From Axinella damicornis (Eukaryota; Porifera; Demospongiae; Axinellida; Axinellidae), in contig OZ007514.1 of NCBI GenBank assembly GCA_963931865.1, positions 11,891,478 through 11,955,477 of the forward strand: a stretch of DNA of 64,000 nt, written 5' to 3'. Made by a program: the position numbers and the translations under genes. Each line of letters opens with the position of its first letter. The stretch's first letter is position 1. Below the pieces are notes generated by a model. That model was not told the origin of the DNA, made no database searches, and worked only from the letters and a program-made list of their open reading frames with translations. Shown one piece after another: positions 24,189 through 39,300 of the stretch.

Positions 24189-27100
24189 TCACACTGCTGT
24201 GAGGAAGAGGGCAAGCAGTGTGAGCCCAAGAAGCATCATGGAGGAGAACGCTAGAGATCCAGCCTGTGACGGAATAGAACATATGATTATGCGTTTGTCG
24301 CAGTGAGTCAGTGACTGACAAGAGCTGTTGGAGCAATTCGCTATAACTTATGTTTGCACTCCAGGACGTAGCTGTCATAGCTAGCTACAGGCAACATGCT
24401 ACACTCAAGGTAGAGGAAAGATATTAGCTACAATTTAAACTGTGGCAATGTATACTTTTCCAGACGTCATGCCATTAATCTGGCATATAATGCAATTGAT
24501 GCATAAACTGGCTAGCTATACCTCAGGCAAATATTCTGACTCCACTCACACTTAGCATCTACAGGTACCGGTAATTAGCTTTCTGAACTTAGTGGTCAAA
24601 CTGCAGGTTGCTCATGCAAGCTCATCCTAAATATGCTGTGTTTCCCCAGCAGACTAGTTACTATATTAGGGCCAGGGCCGGTTCTAGATGCGCGTTCGTT
24701 TCCGGTACCTATACCTAAAGTATGTACTTCCTGCTGGACCAATATACACGGACGTCGTAAACGGAGTTGAGATATAGCTGCAAGCCACATGATACATAAT
24801 ACACTTACATGGTTGCAGGTGATTGCTATGAAGTCTGAGGAGTTGTAAAAGTCGCAAGTGAATGTGTCCACTTCTGGGCATTGAACTGTGCTCTGCTCTG
24901 ACCCAGAGCAGTCTCTTCGGAATGCCACCATGTTGTTTGGCTTTGACCCATAGCTGCAATAAAATGCACACACATGCAACGTCCATCAATGCCTCATAGT
25001 ATAAGAGACAAGCAGAGGTTTCATTATGAATTAAGTTAAGTCAATAAATTACATAAAGAAGCAGCAGAGTAGCTATATAACATTGTACAAAGTGTTAATT
25101 CCCAATAGAAAACCTCCCATGTGAATTCTTATGGACTTAGAGGTTCATTTGGGTACTACAGGGTGCATTGAATATAGATAGAGTGTAAGGCCAATGAGTA
25201 GCTACTCTCAAGTTCATGCGGTCAGAGCAGTGCCATGGCATATGTTCTGCACAAATTGTTTTTATTATAGTCGAGGGGCAACCGCACTCCTGGTAGCCGC
25301 GTTGCAACCCCGTTGCGACTCGCCGTACCGTAGCGAAGCTAAATATTGCAATTCGTTCCAATTAACGCACAGGCCACGTGGCAACCACGCTCAGTCGATC
25401 GCGCGCGAGCAATGGCGACCAAAAGGACGACAAGACATTATTACAGCACTCACAACTTAGCCAGCACGGTGAGTTTTGGCATGTAAGCGTCAGTGAACGA
25501 CAGCGATCACGGCCGTGTGGTCAGAATCTTCGTGTGCCTTTCCAAAGAACGGTACTGCCACCGGAAGTCGAAGAGAGCGTTCGAGCAATGGCGGCCAACG
25601 GCGAGACAAAAGCGTTCATATCTCCACCACCAAGGTGAGTTTCAGCACAATTATTTTGATTTTGTGTCACTGCATCATAGCGATCACGACGGTGTAGTCA
25701 GAATCTTTGTAGGCCATTCGGAAATAGTCAAACGTTTATTAATTATTTAGATTATTTAGATTACGAGGGGCAACCGCACTCCTGGTAGCCGCGGTTAAAC
25801 GGTAGCCCAAGCTAAGTGTGTCAGTTCGTTCCAATTATCACATATGCACATCGTGTGAGTACCATGTTATTTAGAGTGCTCTCGAGTACCCTTTCATAAA
25901 GTACGTGTAGCCGCGTTGCAGCCCCGGTTGCGTAGCGCAGTACGTTCCAATTAACGCACATGCCACGTGGCACCCACGCTCAGTCGATCGCGAGCAATGG
26001 CGACCAAAAGGAAGACAAGACATTATTACAGCGCTCGCAACTTCCCCAGCACGGCAAGTTTTGGCATGCAAGCGTCAGTGAACGACAGCGATCACGGGCG
26101 TGTGGTCAGAATCTTCGTGTGCCTTTCCTAGGAACGGTACTGCCACCGGAAGTCGAAGAGAGCGCTCGAGCAATGGCGGCCAACGGCGAGACAAAAGCAC
26201 TCATATCTCTACCACCAAAGTGAGTTTCAGCACAATTATTTTGATTTTGTGTCACTGCATCATAGCGATCACGACGGTGTAGTCAGAATCTTTGTAGGCC
26301 ATTCGGAAATAGTCAAACGTTATTTACATTAATTAATTAATTAATTAATTAATTACATTACGCGGCACTTTATTTCCTATACCAGGAGTGTAATTTAGAT
26401 TATTTAGATTAGATTACATTACGCGGCACAATTTTTCCTATACCAGGAGTGTAACGAGGGGCAACCGCACTCCTGGTAGCCGCGTTGGAAACGGTCGCTG
26501 GACGCGCAACGGTTCGGTACTGCAGCTCATTCCAATTAACGCACATGTCACGTGAGGACCATGCTCAGTCGTCGATCGATATGTCGAGTCAGCAATGGCG
26601 TACAAAAGTAAGACAAGAGCTTATTACAGTGCTAACAACTTCGCCAGCACGGTGAGTTTCGGCATGTAAGCGTCAGTCAACGATAGCGATCACGGCTGTG
26701 AGGTCAGAATCTTTCGTGGGGCCTTCATAAGACTGTACTGGCAACCAACGTCGAAGAGAGCGATCGAGCAATGGCGGCCGACGGTATGACAAAAGCGCTT
26801 GTATCTCTGCCACCAAGGTGAGTTACAGCACAATTATTTTGATTTTGTGTCACTGCATCATAGCGATCACGACGGTGTAGTCAGAATCTTTGTAGGCCAT
26901 TCGGAAGTAGTCAAACGTTTATTATTTAGATTAATCGAGGGGCAACCGCACTCCTGGTAGCCGCGGTTAAACGGTAGCACAAGCTAAGTGTGACAGTTTG
27001 TTCCAATTATCACACATGACGTGGGTACCATGATAGCTATGTATAGGGAAGATCAGAAATTATTTAGAGTGCTCTTAAGAATAAAACCATTCATAAACTA

Positions 27101-29412
27101 GCCGCGTTGCAACCCCGGTTGCGACTTGCCGTAGCACAAGCAATACGTTCCAATTAACGCACATGCCACGTGGCAACCACGCTCAGTCGATCGCGAGCAA
27201 TGGCGACAAAAAGGAAGACAAGACATTATTACAGCACTCACAACTTAGCCAGCACGGTGAGTTTCGGCACGTAAGCGTCAGTGAACGATAGCGATCACGG
27301 CCGTGTTGTCAGAATCTTCGTGTGCCTTTCCCGAGGGCTGTACTGCCACCGGAAGTCGAAGAGAGAGCTCGAGCAATGGAGGCCAACGGCGAGACAAAAG
27401 CGTTCATATCTCTACCACCAAGGTGAGTTTCAGCGCAATTATTTTGATTTTGTGTCACTACATCATAGCGATCACGACGGTGTAGTCAGAATCTTTGTAG
27501 GCCATTCCGAAGTAGTCAAACGTTTATTATATTATATTATATTACATTACGCGGCACAATTTTTTCTATACCAGGAGTGTAACGAGGGGCAACCGCACTC
27601 CTGGTAGCCGCGGTTAAACGGTAGCACAAGCTAAGTGTGACAGTTCGTTCCAATTATCACACAACACATGAGTACCATGATAGCTATATATAGATATAGG
27701 GAAGATCAGAAATTATTTAGAGTGCTCTCAAGTACCGAATAAAACGCAGCCGCGTTGCAACACCGGTTGCGACTTGCCGTAGCGCAAGCTAAGAATACGT
27801 TCCAATTAACGCACATGCCACGTGGCAACCACGCTCAGTCGATCGCGAGCAATGGCGACCAAAAGGAAGACAAGACATTATTACGGCACTCACAACTTCG
27901 CCAGCACGGTGAGTTTCGGCATGTAAGCGTCAGTGAACGACAGCGATTACGGCCGTGTGGTCAGAATCTTCGTGTGCCTTTCCTAAGAACGGTACTGCCA
28001 CCGGAAGTCGATGGAGCGCTCGAGCAATGGCGGCCAACGGCGAGACAAAAGCGCTCATATCTCCACCACCAAGGTGAGTTTCAGCACGATTATTTTGATT
28101 TTGTGTCACTGCATCATAGCGATCACGACGGTGTAGTCAGAATCTTTGTAGGCCATTCGGAAATAGTCAAACGTTCATTAATTATTTAGATTATTTACAT
28201 TAATTAATTAGATTAATTACATTACGCGGCACAATTTTCTCTATACCAGGAGTGTAATAGATTATTTAGATTACATTACGCGGCACAATTTTTCCTATAC
28301 CAGGAGTGTAATAAACTGTTCCTAAAGCAACAATTGGTTGGGGGTTCCCAGGCTATGGTGTCTTCGTGTAGTACATACAGTTTGGACAGACTTGTGTACA
28401 TGTGTACATATGTACAGCACTGCTACATGCATTCAAGTCTGGCTTTCCATGACAGAAGTTTTGTTTCGAGCCACTGCAAGTTTTAGTATGGTCAGAGTTC
28501 AAAGCTAGGTTTCAGTCAGCTGAGTCACAGTTAGATAGTTGGTGACATTTGCTCAGGCGGGTTATAGCTAGGCAAACAACCAATAGATCATGTGTGAGTT
28601 TGGTTTGACTAGACATTCATGGTACACCAAAAGGTGTATCCTATCTACTAACAACTGCATGTTGTACTATTGCAGTTAGCTATAATGAATACCAGTATAA
28701 GAGTCACTATATGCAGCATGGCTGATGGTGCAATAGGCATTGTTACACTATGGACACAGACCTTTATGACTGCACATGCACACGTGCACGTGAATGCTCT
28801 CTTGATGTGCATGGTGTGACCTACCTCAGTATACTTTGTCGAGCAGGTGATTCGATGCAGCCCAGCTGTCGGCAGACGACCCTCAACTCTTCTGCACCCA
28901 CGTTTCTCTCACAAGCGCTGAACCAGCCATTGATGAACGGGTCCGCTTGGTAGACCTCCAGCCTGCCCTCGCACCTGCTGGTACCTCCAGCCAGCCTCAC
29001 GTCTCCTGCTACAGCTGAATCAAGAGAACAACAAAATATCAATAATTCTTGCTACATCAAAACCTTGACGTCAGATTTGCAAAACAATTTTTCTTGTGCC
29101 AATAGATCTGTATCTTAATCTTTCTGTATACACGTTACATTGTACATGCAGATAATATGCAATGGCTATAGCTACCTCCTACAATATTAAGGGTCTATGC
29201 TTCATCTTCATATTCCTGCATATAGCATCCTGCAAATTGTCTGCAAAGCATAATGATCCACTGTCTGGCTAACTAAATGGCGACACACAGGCATAATCAT
29301 TTACTGTCCGATATAATTATGAGCACATACGTATACGAGTGCGAGCAGTAGTCGCCAACTGCAATAGACTGCAGGTTAAGAGCACGGTAGACACACTCAT
29401 CATCCCGTCCAT
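24189..29412 (-). CDS. Single-SRCR protein, probable GPI anchor (B)
   Basis: Four exons join in phase: 29337-29412 (signal peptide MDGMMSVSTVLLTCSLLQLA, start in the strong context GCCATGG), 28825-29005 and 24809-24953 (one SRCR domain), 24189-24263 (tail). The product is 158 aa. The SRCR part runs from DVRLAGGTSRCEGRLEV to FIAITCNH with eight cysteines. The C-terminus is SSMMLLGLTLLALFLTAV then stop, a hydrophobic GPI-type tail. Intron phases (1, 2, 0) equal those of gene A, so they are tandem paralogues. The middle intron is 3.9 kb, because it holds the array at 25272-28320. The gene starts 262 bp from the oppositely transcribed TPI gene. Confidence 0.86.
25272..28320 (+). repeat. Tandem array of ~600-bp start-codon/donor modules
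   Basis: Five copies of a unit containing CCGCGTTGCAACCCCGGTTG (near 25298, 25911, 26479, 27101, 27748; spacing 568-647 bp). Each unit holds two diverged sub-repeats. Sub-repeat 1 has GAGCAATGG followed by an open frame MATKRKTRHYYS-like that stops at a GTGAGT donor (ATGs at 25412, 25997, 26595, 27200, 27852). Sub-repeat 2 has MAANGETKALIS-like and a GTGAGT donor (ATGs at 25588, 26173, 26771, 27376, 28027). Both sub-repeats then share GATCACG...GTGTGGTCAGAATCTT. Unit borders carry an inverted pair (TACCAGGAGTG and CACTCCTGGTA). Open frames in three other readings are shadows. It may be an array of a transposon's promoter end. Confidence 0.85.
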
Positions 29413-29674
29413 GGCTTAATCTTGTACAACTGCGTTTGAACTGACCTGGATGTGAAACTTTGTTTACTAAGGTTGCAGTGCGCGGCGCAATCATATGTTG
29501 AAATCAGCCGATCTGCATGATCAGACCGCAGCACAGCAAAGGTCAGCCAAGCCAGCCCCACCCATCTGTGTCAGGTGCACGTGATAGGTGCAAGGTCAAA
29601 GGTTGGAGGTCATACCAGTGCACCTGCATGTAGTTTGTTGTGCAGATCGAGGCTGTGAGTCTGTGAGAAGAGAA
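29413..29674. promoter_or_regulatory. Bidirectional promoter between SRCR-B and TPI
   Basis: The two start codons face away from each other across 262 bp, so the stretch must hold both 5' regions. I see no clear TATA box. A GTGACCT-like motif pair (AGGTCAAAGGTTGGAGGTCA, 29591-29610) resembles a direct-repeat nuclear-receptor site; this is only a motif match. Confidence 0.55.
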
Positions 29675-33215
<3,541 letters not shown>

Positions 33216-36200
33216 TCGATATCAGACTCTTATCTCTTAGATCTCCTATGACACTTATCTCCTAGCTGTCAGCAGTATCACTATTGTAGACCCGTCGCAC
33301 ATGCTCTCAGAACTGATGGTTGCTGTATTTAACCATGAACGTATTAGCCTTCTGCCATTTCTAGGGTCCACATGTATCTTAGTCCAGCTGCTAGACCCTC
33401 CTCTCCCCCACGGAAATGAAGTACATGGAGGAGAGAGGAGGGTCTAGCATGAGGGGATAATAGCTGGGGCTGATCGATGCATGAACTTGCCTATAGGTGC
33501 AACAATTCAAGTATACTCTGAATGCAGAGCTGAGCCAACTCAGGTTGGAAATCTTTAATGTCTGCAAAAGCCGTCATTAGCTCCCGGCCAGAGGAATTTA
33601 TATAGATGTTACTTAATACCACTTGCTAATACAGGGTTTTTGCTTCATATATTACGTTCATGCAATAATTACCTGTGCTTACCTTCTAATCACCTAGCTC
33701 TAGTTATACACAGTTGCATACTTATCTTGCTAGGAGACAACATAGATCTAGCAGGTCTATTTTATCACTACAAGCAATGCATAAAAAAATTTTTTTAAAG
33801 CTTTAGACCAATGATTTACCATTTTAGTTAGCAGAGTAGTGCATTCACAGCTAAATCAGGAGGGAAAAAGGGGGAAAAAACAAAATTTGTTTAAAAAAAT
33901 TAACTTGAAAAAAAGAAAAACAAACCTATAGCTAACAGCATGAACCACTAGCTAACAGCATGAACCAAAAAAGAAAAAAAGGAAAAAAGGAAAGAAGGAA
34001 AAAAAACAACCTAGCAACACACCAACCCCTCCGTGACAGGTCAGACACCGAAGTGTAAGCCTCAGGAGCGCTGGATAGGCGTCGGTGACTGGAATCACAG
34101 GAGGCTAACCTGCTTTCAACCAGAACACCTTTCTTTAGCTTCGGTGGTCAGATGGGAACCGGCGTACTCCGGCTGCTAGGCGGGGAAGTCAGGAACCGGT
34201 GTGTACGGAGTGGCCCAGACTCGTACTCGGTTATTGGGGAGGCGAACACTCAACCCCCAGGCTGCAAAGCAAGTGCTTAGCGAGTGTGCCATCCCGACAT
34301 CCCGCCAAAACTTGCTACAAATTCAGTATTTAAACCCGCTTCCGGTTGCGCGCGCCCCCAGCGGTTCAAAGGTCACGTATGCGGTCAAGAAAGCGGAGCG
34401 GGAAACGGACTAGAGTGTTTAGAGTAAATCGCGCTGTCTCCAGATGCTCTGGACAGCTAGGCTGCAAGGAGACTAAGCTTCTGCAGACTCTCTCATTCTA
34501 TAGTGAACACTGCACATTAGGAATCCACTCTAGCTAGCTAGATCTATCACATGACTTACCGTATATTTATCAAGATCCACGTATAATTAGGGAAAAAGGT
34601 TGAAACCATTGTCTTTTATCGATAATATTATCGGGACTGTGACTGTTCTCTCGAGATCTCGCCACCATGTAAGTCTGTTCATATGGTTCATGAAGTAGTA
34701 GCATAGCGTACGCTGACTGAACGGACACACTCTGTCCACATCACTAGTAAACCATAGGATATGTGATTGTACAGTATGTGGACAGGATGTGGTAGAACTT
34801 GTACCCCTGAATTGAGGACGTCATGGGGGCCCAAGGGTGTCTATAGTAGAGCAGCTGGTTCGATAATCCAGTGCAGTTTTGATTTGGCATGTGATTAAGA
34901 GTTTTACTGTTTTTACAAACCAGTAGCAGCTCCAGACGGAACATTGGCACCCATTCGCCACACAGTGTTTATAGAGCGGCTGCATTGATGCGCTATGATG
35001 TCACAAAACCACATGACTGAGTAGTTCTAAGAACATGGGAGTTCAACGGGAACTGCTAGCTCACTTGTACTGGAGGTCACGTAGCTGCTCTATGTACATG
35101 TAATCAGCATGGCAACTGCGCTACAGTGAGAGTTCACACAGTAGTACTTCGTAAGTTCTGAGCTGCTTGCGTTTCTGTTTTCTTGCCATGCAGTCTTATG
35201 AGATAAACCGAATATAATATATATTTGGTTGTTTTACGGCCGGTGACATCAAACGCAGCTGCTCTAGCTATACTAGCCCTAACCACACTCTAGCCCACTT
35301 TGTGGTGTACGGATGCTAACGTTCTGTCTCTAATGAATTGTCACCTGTTTCATAGGCAGTGTCCTTCCCAAGAGCAAGAGGAGGGAAAGGGCCTGGTTTC
35401 CACAGTTTGCATGTGTGCTTAAAGGGTGCAAACAGCATGACTGCGTCTCCCTTGGTTGGAGCCGGGTGGGCTCTGGTTTTAAGCGTAAATGGGCATAGAA
35501 AACTACTCTCACCTTGTATAGTCTCGAATTCCAGTGTTCAAGGCTGATTTTTCTGCTAGAGCGAGTTACCACCATTGCCCGAGCATTTTGATTGCATACA
35601 CTTGTTAACGAGTGGGTGTGGTTAGAGTCAAGAATGTAGAAAGCATAGCTGTGTGTGAAGTGAGTGTGAAAACTGATGGGAACCTTATCAAGGGTACGTT
35701 ACAAGCTATGAAACTGACCTCAAATGTCTATAAATGGTTGGTGGTTGATAAAGAGTTAACCGTTTACCAGCTAATGACGCCTTAAGGTGTCATGAGACTT
35801 TCAGCTTCATGATGTCACATCCGGCAATGTCCTTGGGAGATAGGCTCTGCGCCAGCAGAAAGGGTGGGGCAGGGGGAGGTGGGTGGGTGCACCCGAAGGG
35901 TGCAAACAGCATGGCCGTGTCTGGGCTCCGCGATAGAAAGGTCTTGGTCGGCACTGGGAGGGCCATTTCCGCCGTTTTTTGGCATAAATGGACTTAGAAA
36001 GTAGCTGTCTTGCCTTGTAGGGCCTCAGCATACATCGCCCGTTTTTCAGCTACGGCAGGTTGGCATTTCTCGGGAGGCTTGATTGCAAGCCCGTTAATTG
36101 GTGGGTGTGGTTAAGTCACGTATATGCTCAGTACAGCTGAAATTACCTGTGTGAGCAGTTTCGAGCCCAGCAATGCCAGGGAACAGAAATTAGGGTATGT

Positions 36201-36317
36201 TTAAGTGTTCTATAGACTGAAAATGACCTAGAGAAAGAATTTGGCCCCTAAAGAGTTAAGCAGTTTCGAGTTAGAAACTCGTGCATCACAATACTAGCAC
36301 TGGGTAATATTAGTGTC
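33216..36317. other. Intergenic DNA between TPI and VAMP
   Basis: No gene supported. It contains a hairpin (about 33390-33452, CTAGACCCTCCTCTCCC and complement), an A-rich zone (33780-34010), a segment at 34345-34400 that is similar to 63885-63925 (shared core CGGTCAAGAAAGCGGAGC), and a diverged direct duplication at 35355-36125. Confidence 0.5.
35355..36125. repeat. Diverged direct duplication, period ~470 bp
   Basis: The segments 35355-35640 and 35825-36125 share AAGGGTGCAAACAGCATG, a CCTTGTA-centred block and GTGGGTGTGGTTA in the same order. It lies just upstream of the VAMP start, so it may be a duplicated promoter-proximal segment or two old repeat copies. Confidence 0.65.
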
Positions 36318-39300
36318 ATGGCAACCCTCCATAGGGACGACTCCAGGGAGACTGACAGACTCACGGACACGAGGAAGAAGGTCGATGATGTAAGTGTTGT
36401 GATTATTGGTGCTCTGTTACTTGTGGGGGGAGGGGGGAGGCAGGAAGGAGGGGGATTGGAAGTATATGAAGTATATGAGGGCTGTCAATATATAACTGAA
36501 AGACTAGGGTTTCTGCTGCCATAGTTTCTCCTTATTGGGCGCATGCACTTGTATATCTCAGCAGGAAGGAAATATCTGCCTATTAACGAGATGTGCTTAA
36601 TTTCGCATGATATTCCGTGAATAGGAACTGCACTTTATTTCGAATGATTGAAAACGGCAGTTTCTAGAAGAAGACTTCAGCGCTTAATAAAGAGTAGCTG
36701 AGTCGAACCTGCGCCTAACAACACGACTACGGTACATGTGCTTCATCTTCTAGGCACTCTGTGGAACACGAGCATGCACTTAACACCAACAAGTACACTT
36801 AACACGGACATGCACTTAACGTGAATCCTTGTAGCACATGTTGACAGATACTTCTGCACACGAGTCCAAGAATGGCTTCTTTCTAAGTGTGCATGTAGGA
36901 TAGAGCTAGCCTCGTTCACAGGCCCCATCTGGGAACGAGGCTAGGATAGAGGAGAGCTTTAACCCACCATAAACCTAGACTCGTTCCCAGGCTCCCCGGT
37001 TAAGAAAAATACGGAGAGGGAGAGCCTGGTACGCTTTCGCACGTGATTCCACGGCACTGACGCATGTCAACGTCACGAAAGTGTTCACGTCACTCACGTG
37101 CAGCAGCTGCTGTATAATATTGTACGTAGTTTTGAAGCATAGAACCGAGAGTTACAAGTCTGTAGAAGCGCAGTAAATGGCGCTCATCAATCCTCAGGGA
37201 CAGATTCTCGTCACCGGACAGTCTGGAACGAGTAAGTTGCATTTTGTAGCTTATACTGAACTGTACCGCTATCCACGGGTGCCAGGTAACGTTCTCCGCA
37301 GTCGTCGCCATCGGTAAATCTTCCCTATGTCGCTCTATCACTGCCACAGAAGTCAGCACGCTCCAGTTGTGACATTACAGATAGGTTAATTATAGCTGTG
37401 ACGTCAACGTGCCGCGTATCACGTGCGAAAGCGTACCAGGCTCTCTGCCCCGGTATTTTTTGTAGGCGCGCGCAGGGGGAGGAGCCTGGGAACGAGGCTA
37501 CCATAAACCCTCTGGGAACCGAGGGTAGTATTAATTGGTCAAAGGTGCAGTTCAATTAACAAGGCCTGATTGTTCCAAAGTCCGAAAGCTTAGACTGCAC
37601 CCAATTGTGAGAATGGTGAGACTGTTATATGAGGGCTCTAACCTACACGAACACCCTGTGGAAGCCTGCCAACTTCAAAGCTTCCTCCTCATTAATTAAT
37701 CATTCATGTATGGACTAAACATTAATACTTCATTGCCATGTCGTACTGTAGAGACTGAGGTGTATAGACCCAGCAGCTGGCGTCATCATACGGACAGGTA
37801 CACCAACGTGGCAGCTGTTTTCCACTTTTTGGGAGAGCAGCTTCTATGCTTCTATGGCCATCTCGGCGTACACGATGATGAACCAGCAAAGCTTCTAGTA
37901 TTTGTTGAAATGCCATTGCTTTATAGACGCTTACCAGTGATGCAGGGCACATTTTCATTGATACTGCATAGGAGGCCAATGTACACCAAAATGGCAGCAC
38001 AAGTTTAGTGTACAGAAATAGTGATGCACCGATAATCAGATCGGCTATTGGTATCGGGCTGATAATGACCTTGCTGGGGAGTGTCGGCATCAGTAGATTC
38101 ACTCTGCCGATAAATGGCGCAAGAGCATTGCATAACCATGTGCTAGCATTGTCAGCACAATGTTTGTTGGCGAGTGGAGGGAAGAAGAGACGTCGCCTAT
38201 TTGGAAGTTTCATTCGGATCTGAAGTTTGCTGTTTGCAGTGCTTGAGGCCAAAAAGATTTGACAAGGTGGGGCAAACACGAGAATTTAACTTACAATATC
38301 GGATCGGTTATCAGTATCGGCAGATATCTGTTGTTATATATCATATCGATAAAAGACCATATCGGTGCATCACTATACCGTACCTGCAGTGGGTCTGTAC
38401 TATGTACTAGAACCATAATGAGTTGCGTTCTCTTCTGATGTGATTCTCTGCAGGTGAGGGAAGTTGCTCAGCAGAACTTAGAGAAGGTGTTACGACGTGG
38501 AGAGAACCTGGATGATATACACGACAGAACAGGTACACTGTACTGTCTGGGTCAGAACACTAGTGCTACATGTACATGTACCCCCTGACCTATAGGACAA
38601 TGGTAGGTACTGTCTGTGTCAGATCAGGTACTGTCTGTGTCAGAACACTAGTGCTACTTGTACCCCCTGACCTATAGGACAATGGTAGGTACTGTCTGTG
38701 TCAGATCAGGTACTGTCTGGGTCAGAACACTAGTGCTACTTGTACCCCCTGACCTACAGGACAATGGTAGGTACTGTCTGTGTCAGGTCAGGTACTGTCT
38801 GGGTCAGAACACTAGTGCTACTTGTACCCCCTGACCTATAGGACAATGGTAGGTACTGTCTGTGTCAGATCAGGTACTGTCTGGGTCAGAACACTAGTGC
38901 TACTTGTACCCCCTGACCTATAGGACAATGGTAGGTACTGTCTGTGTCAGATCAGGTACTGTCTGGGTCAGAACACTAGTGCTACTTGTACCCCCTGACC
39001 TACAGGACAATGGTAGGTACTGTCTGGGTCAGGTCAGGTACTGTCTGGGTCAGAACACTAGTGCTACTTGTACCCCCTGACCTATAGGACAATGGTAGGT
39101 ACTGTCTGTGTCAGATCAGGTACTGTCTGGGTCAGAACACTAGTGCTACTTGTCCCCTGACCTATAGGACAATGGTAGGTACTGTCTGTGTCAGATCAGG
39201 TACTGTCTGGGTCAGAACACTAGTGCTACTTGTACCCCCTGACCTATAGGACAATGGTAGGTACTGTCTGGGTCAGGTCAGGTACTGTCTGGGTCAGAAC

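Noticed and set aside
25378..28189. Frames of 85-144 aa (NDSDHGRVVRIFV...) across the array
   Set aside because: They run through the GTGAGT donors and spacers and are open only in some copies; the conserved frames are the short ones before each donor.
36660..36760. Possible tRNA-like segment (GGTTCGACTC on the minus strand)
   Set aside because: Only a B-box match; no acceptable A box or stem pairing.
37706..38279. 185-codon minus-strand frame in VAMP intron 1
   Set aside because: It crosses the end of the hAT-like element at 38019, and no motif or splice partner was recognised.
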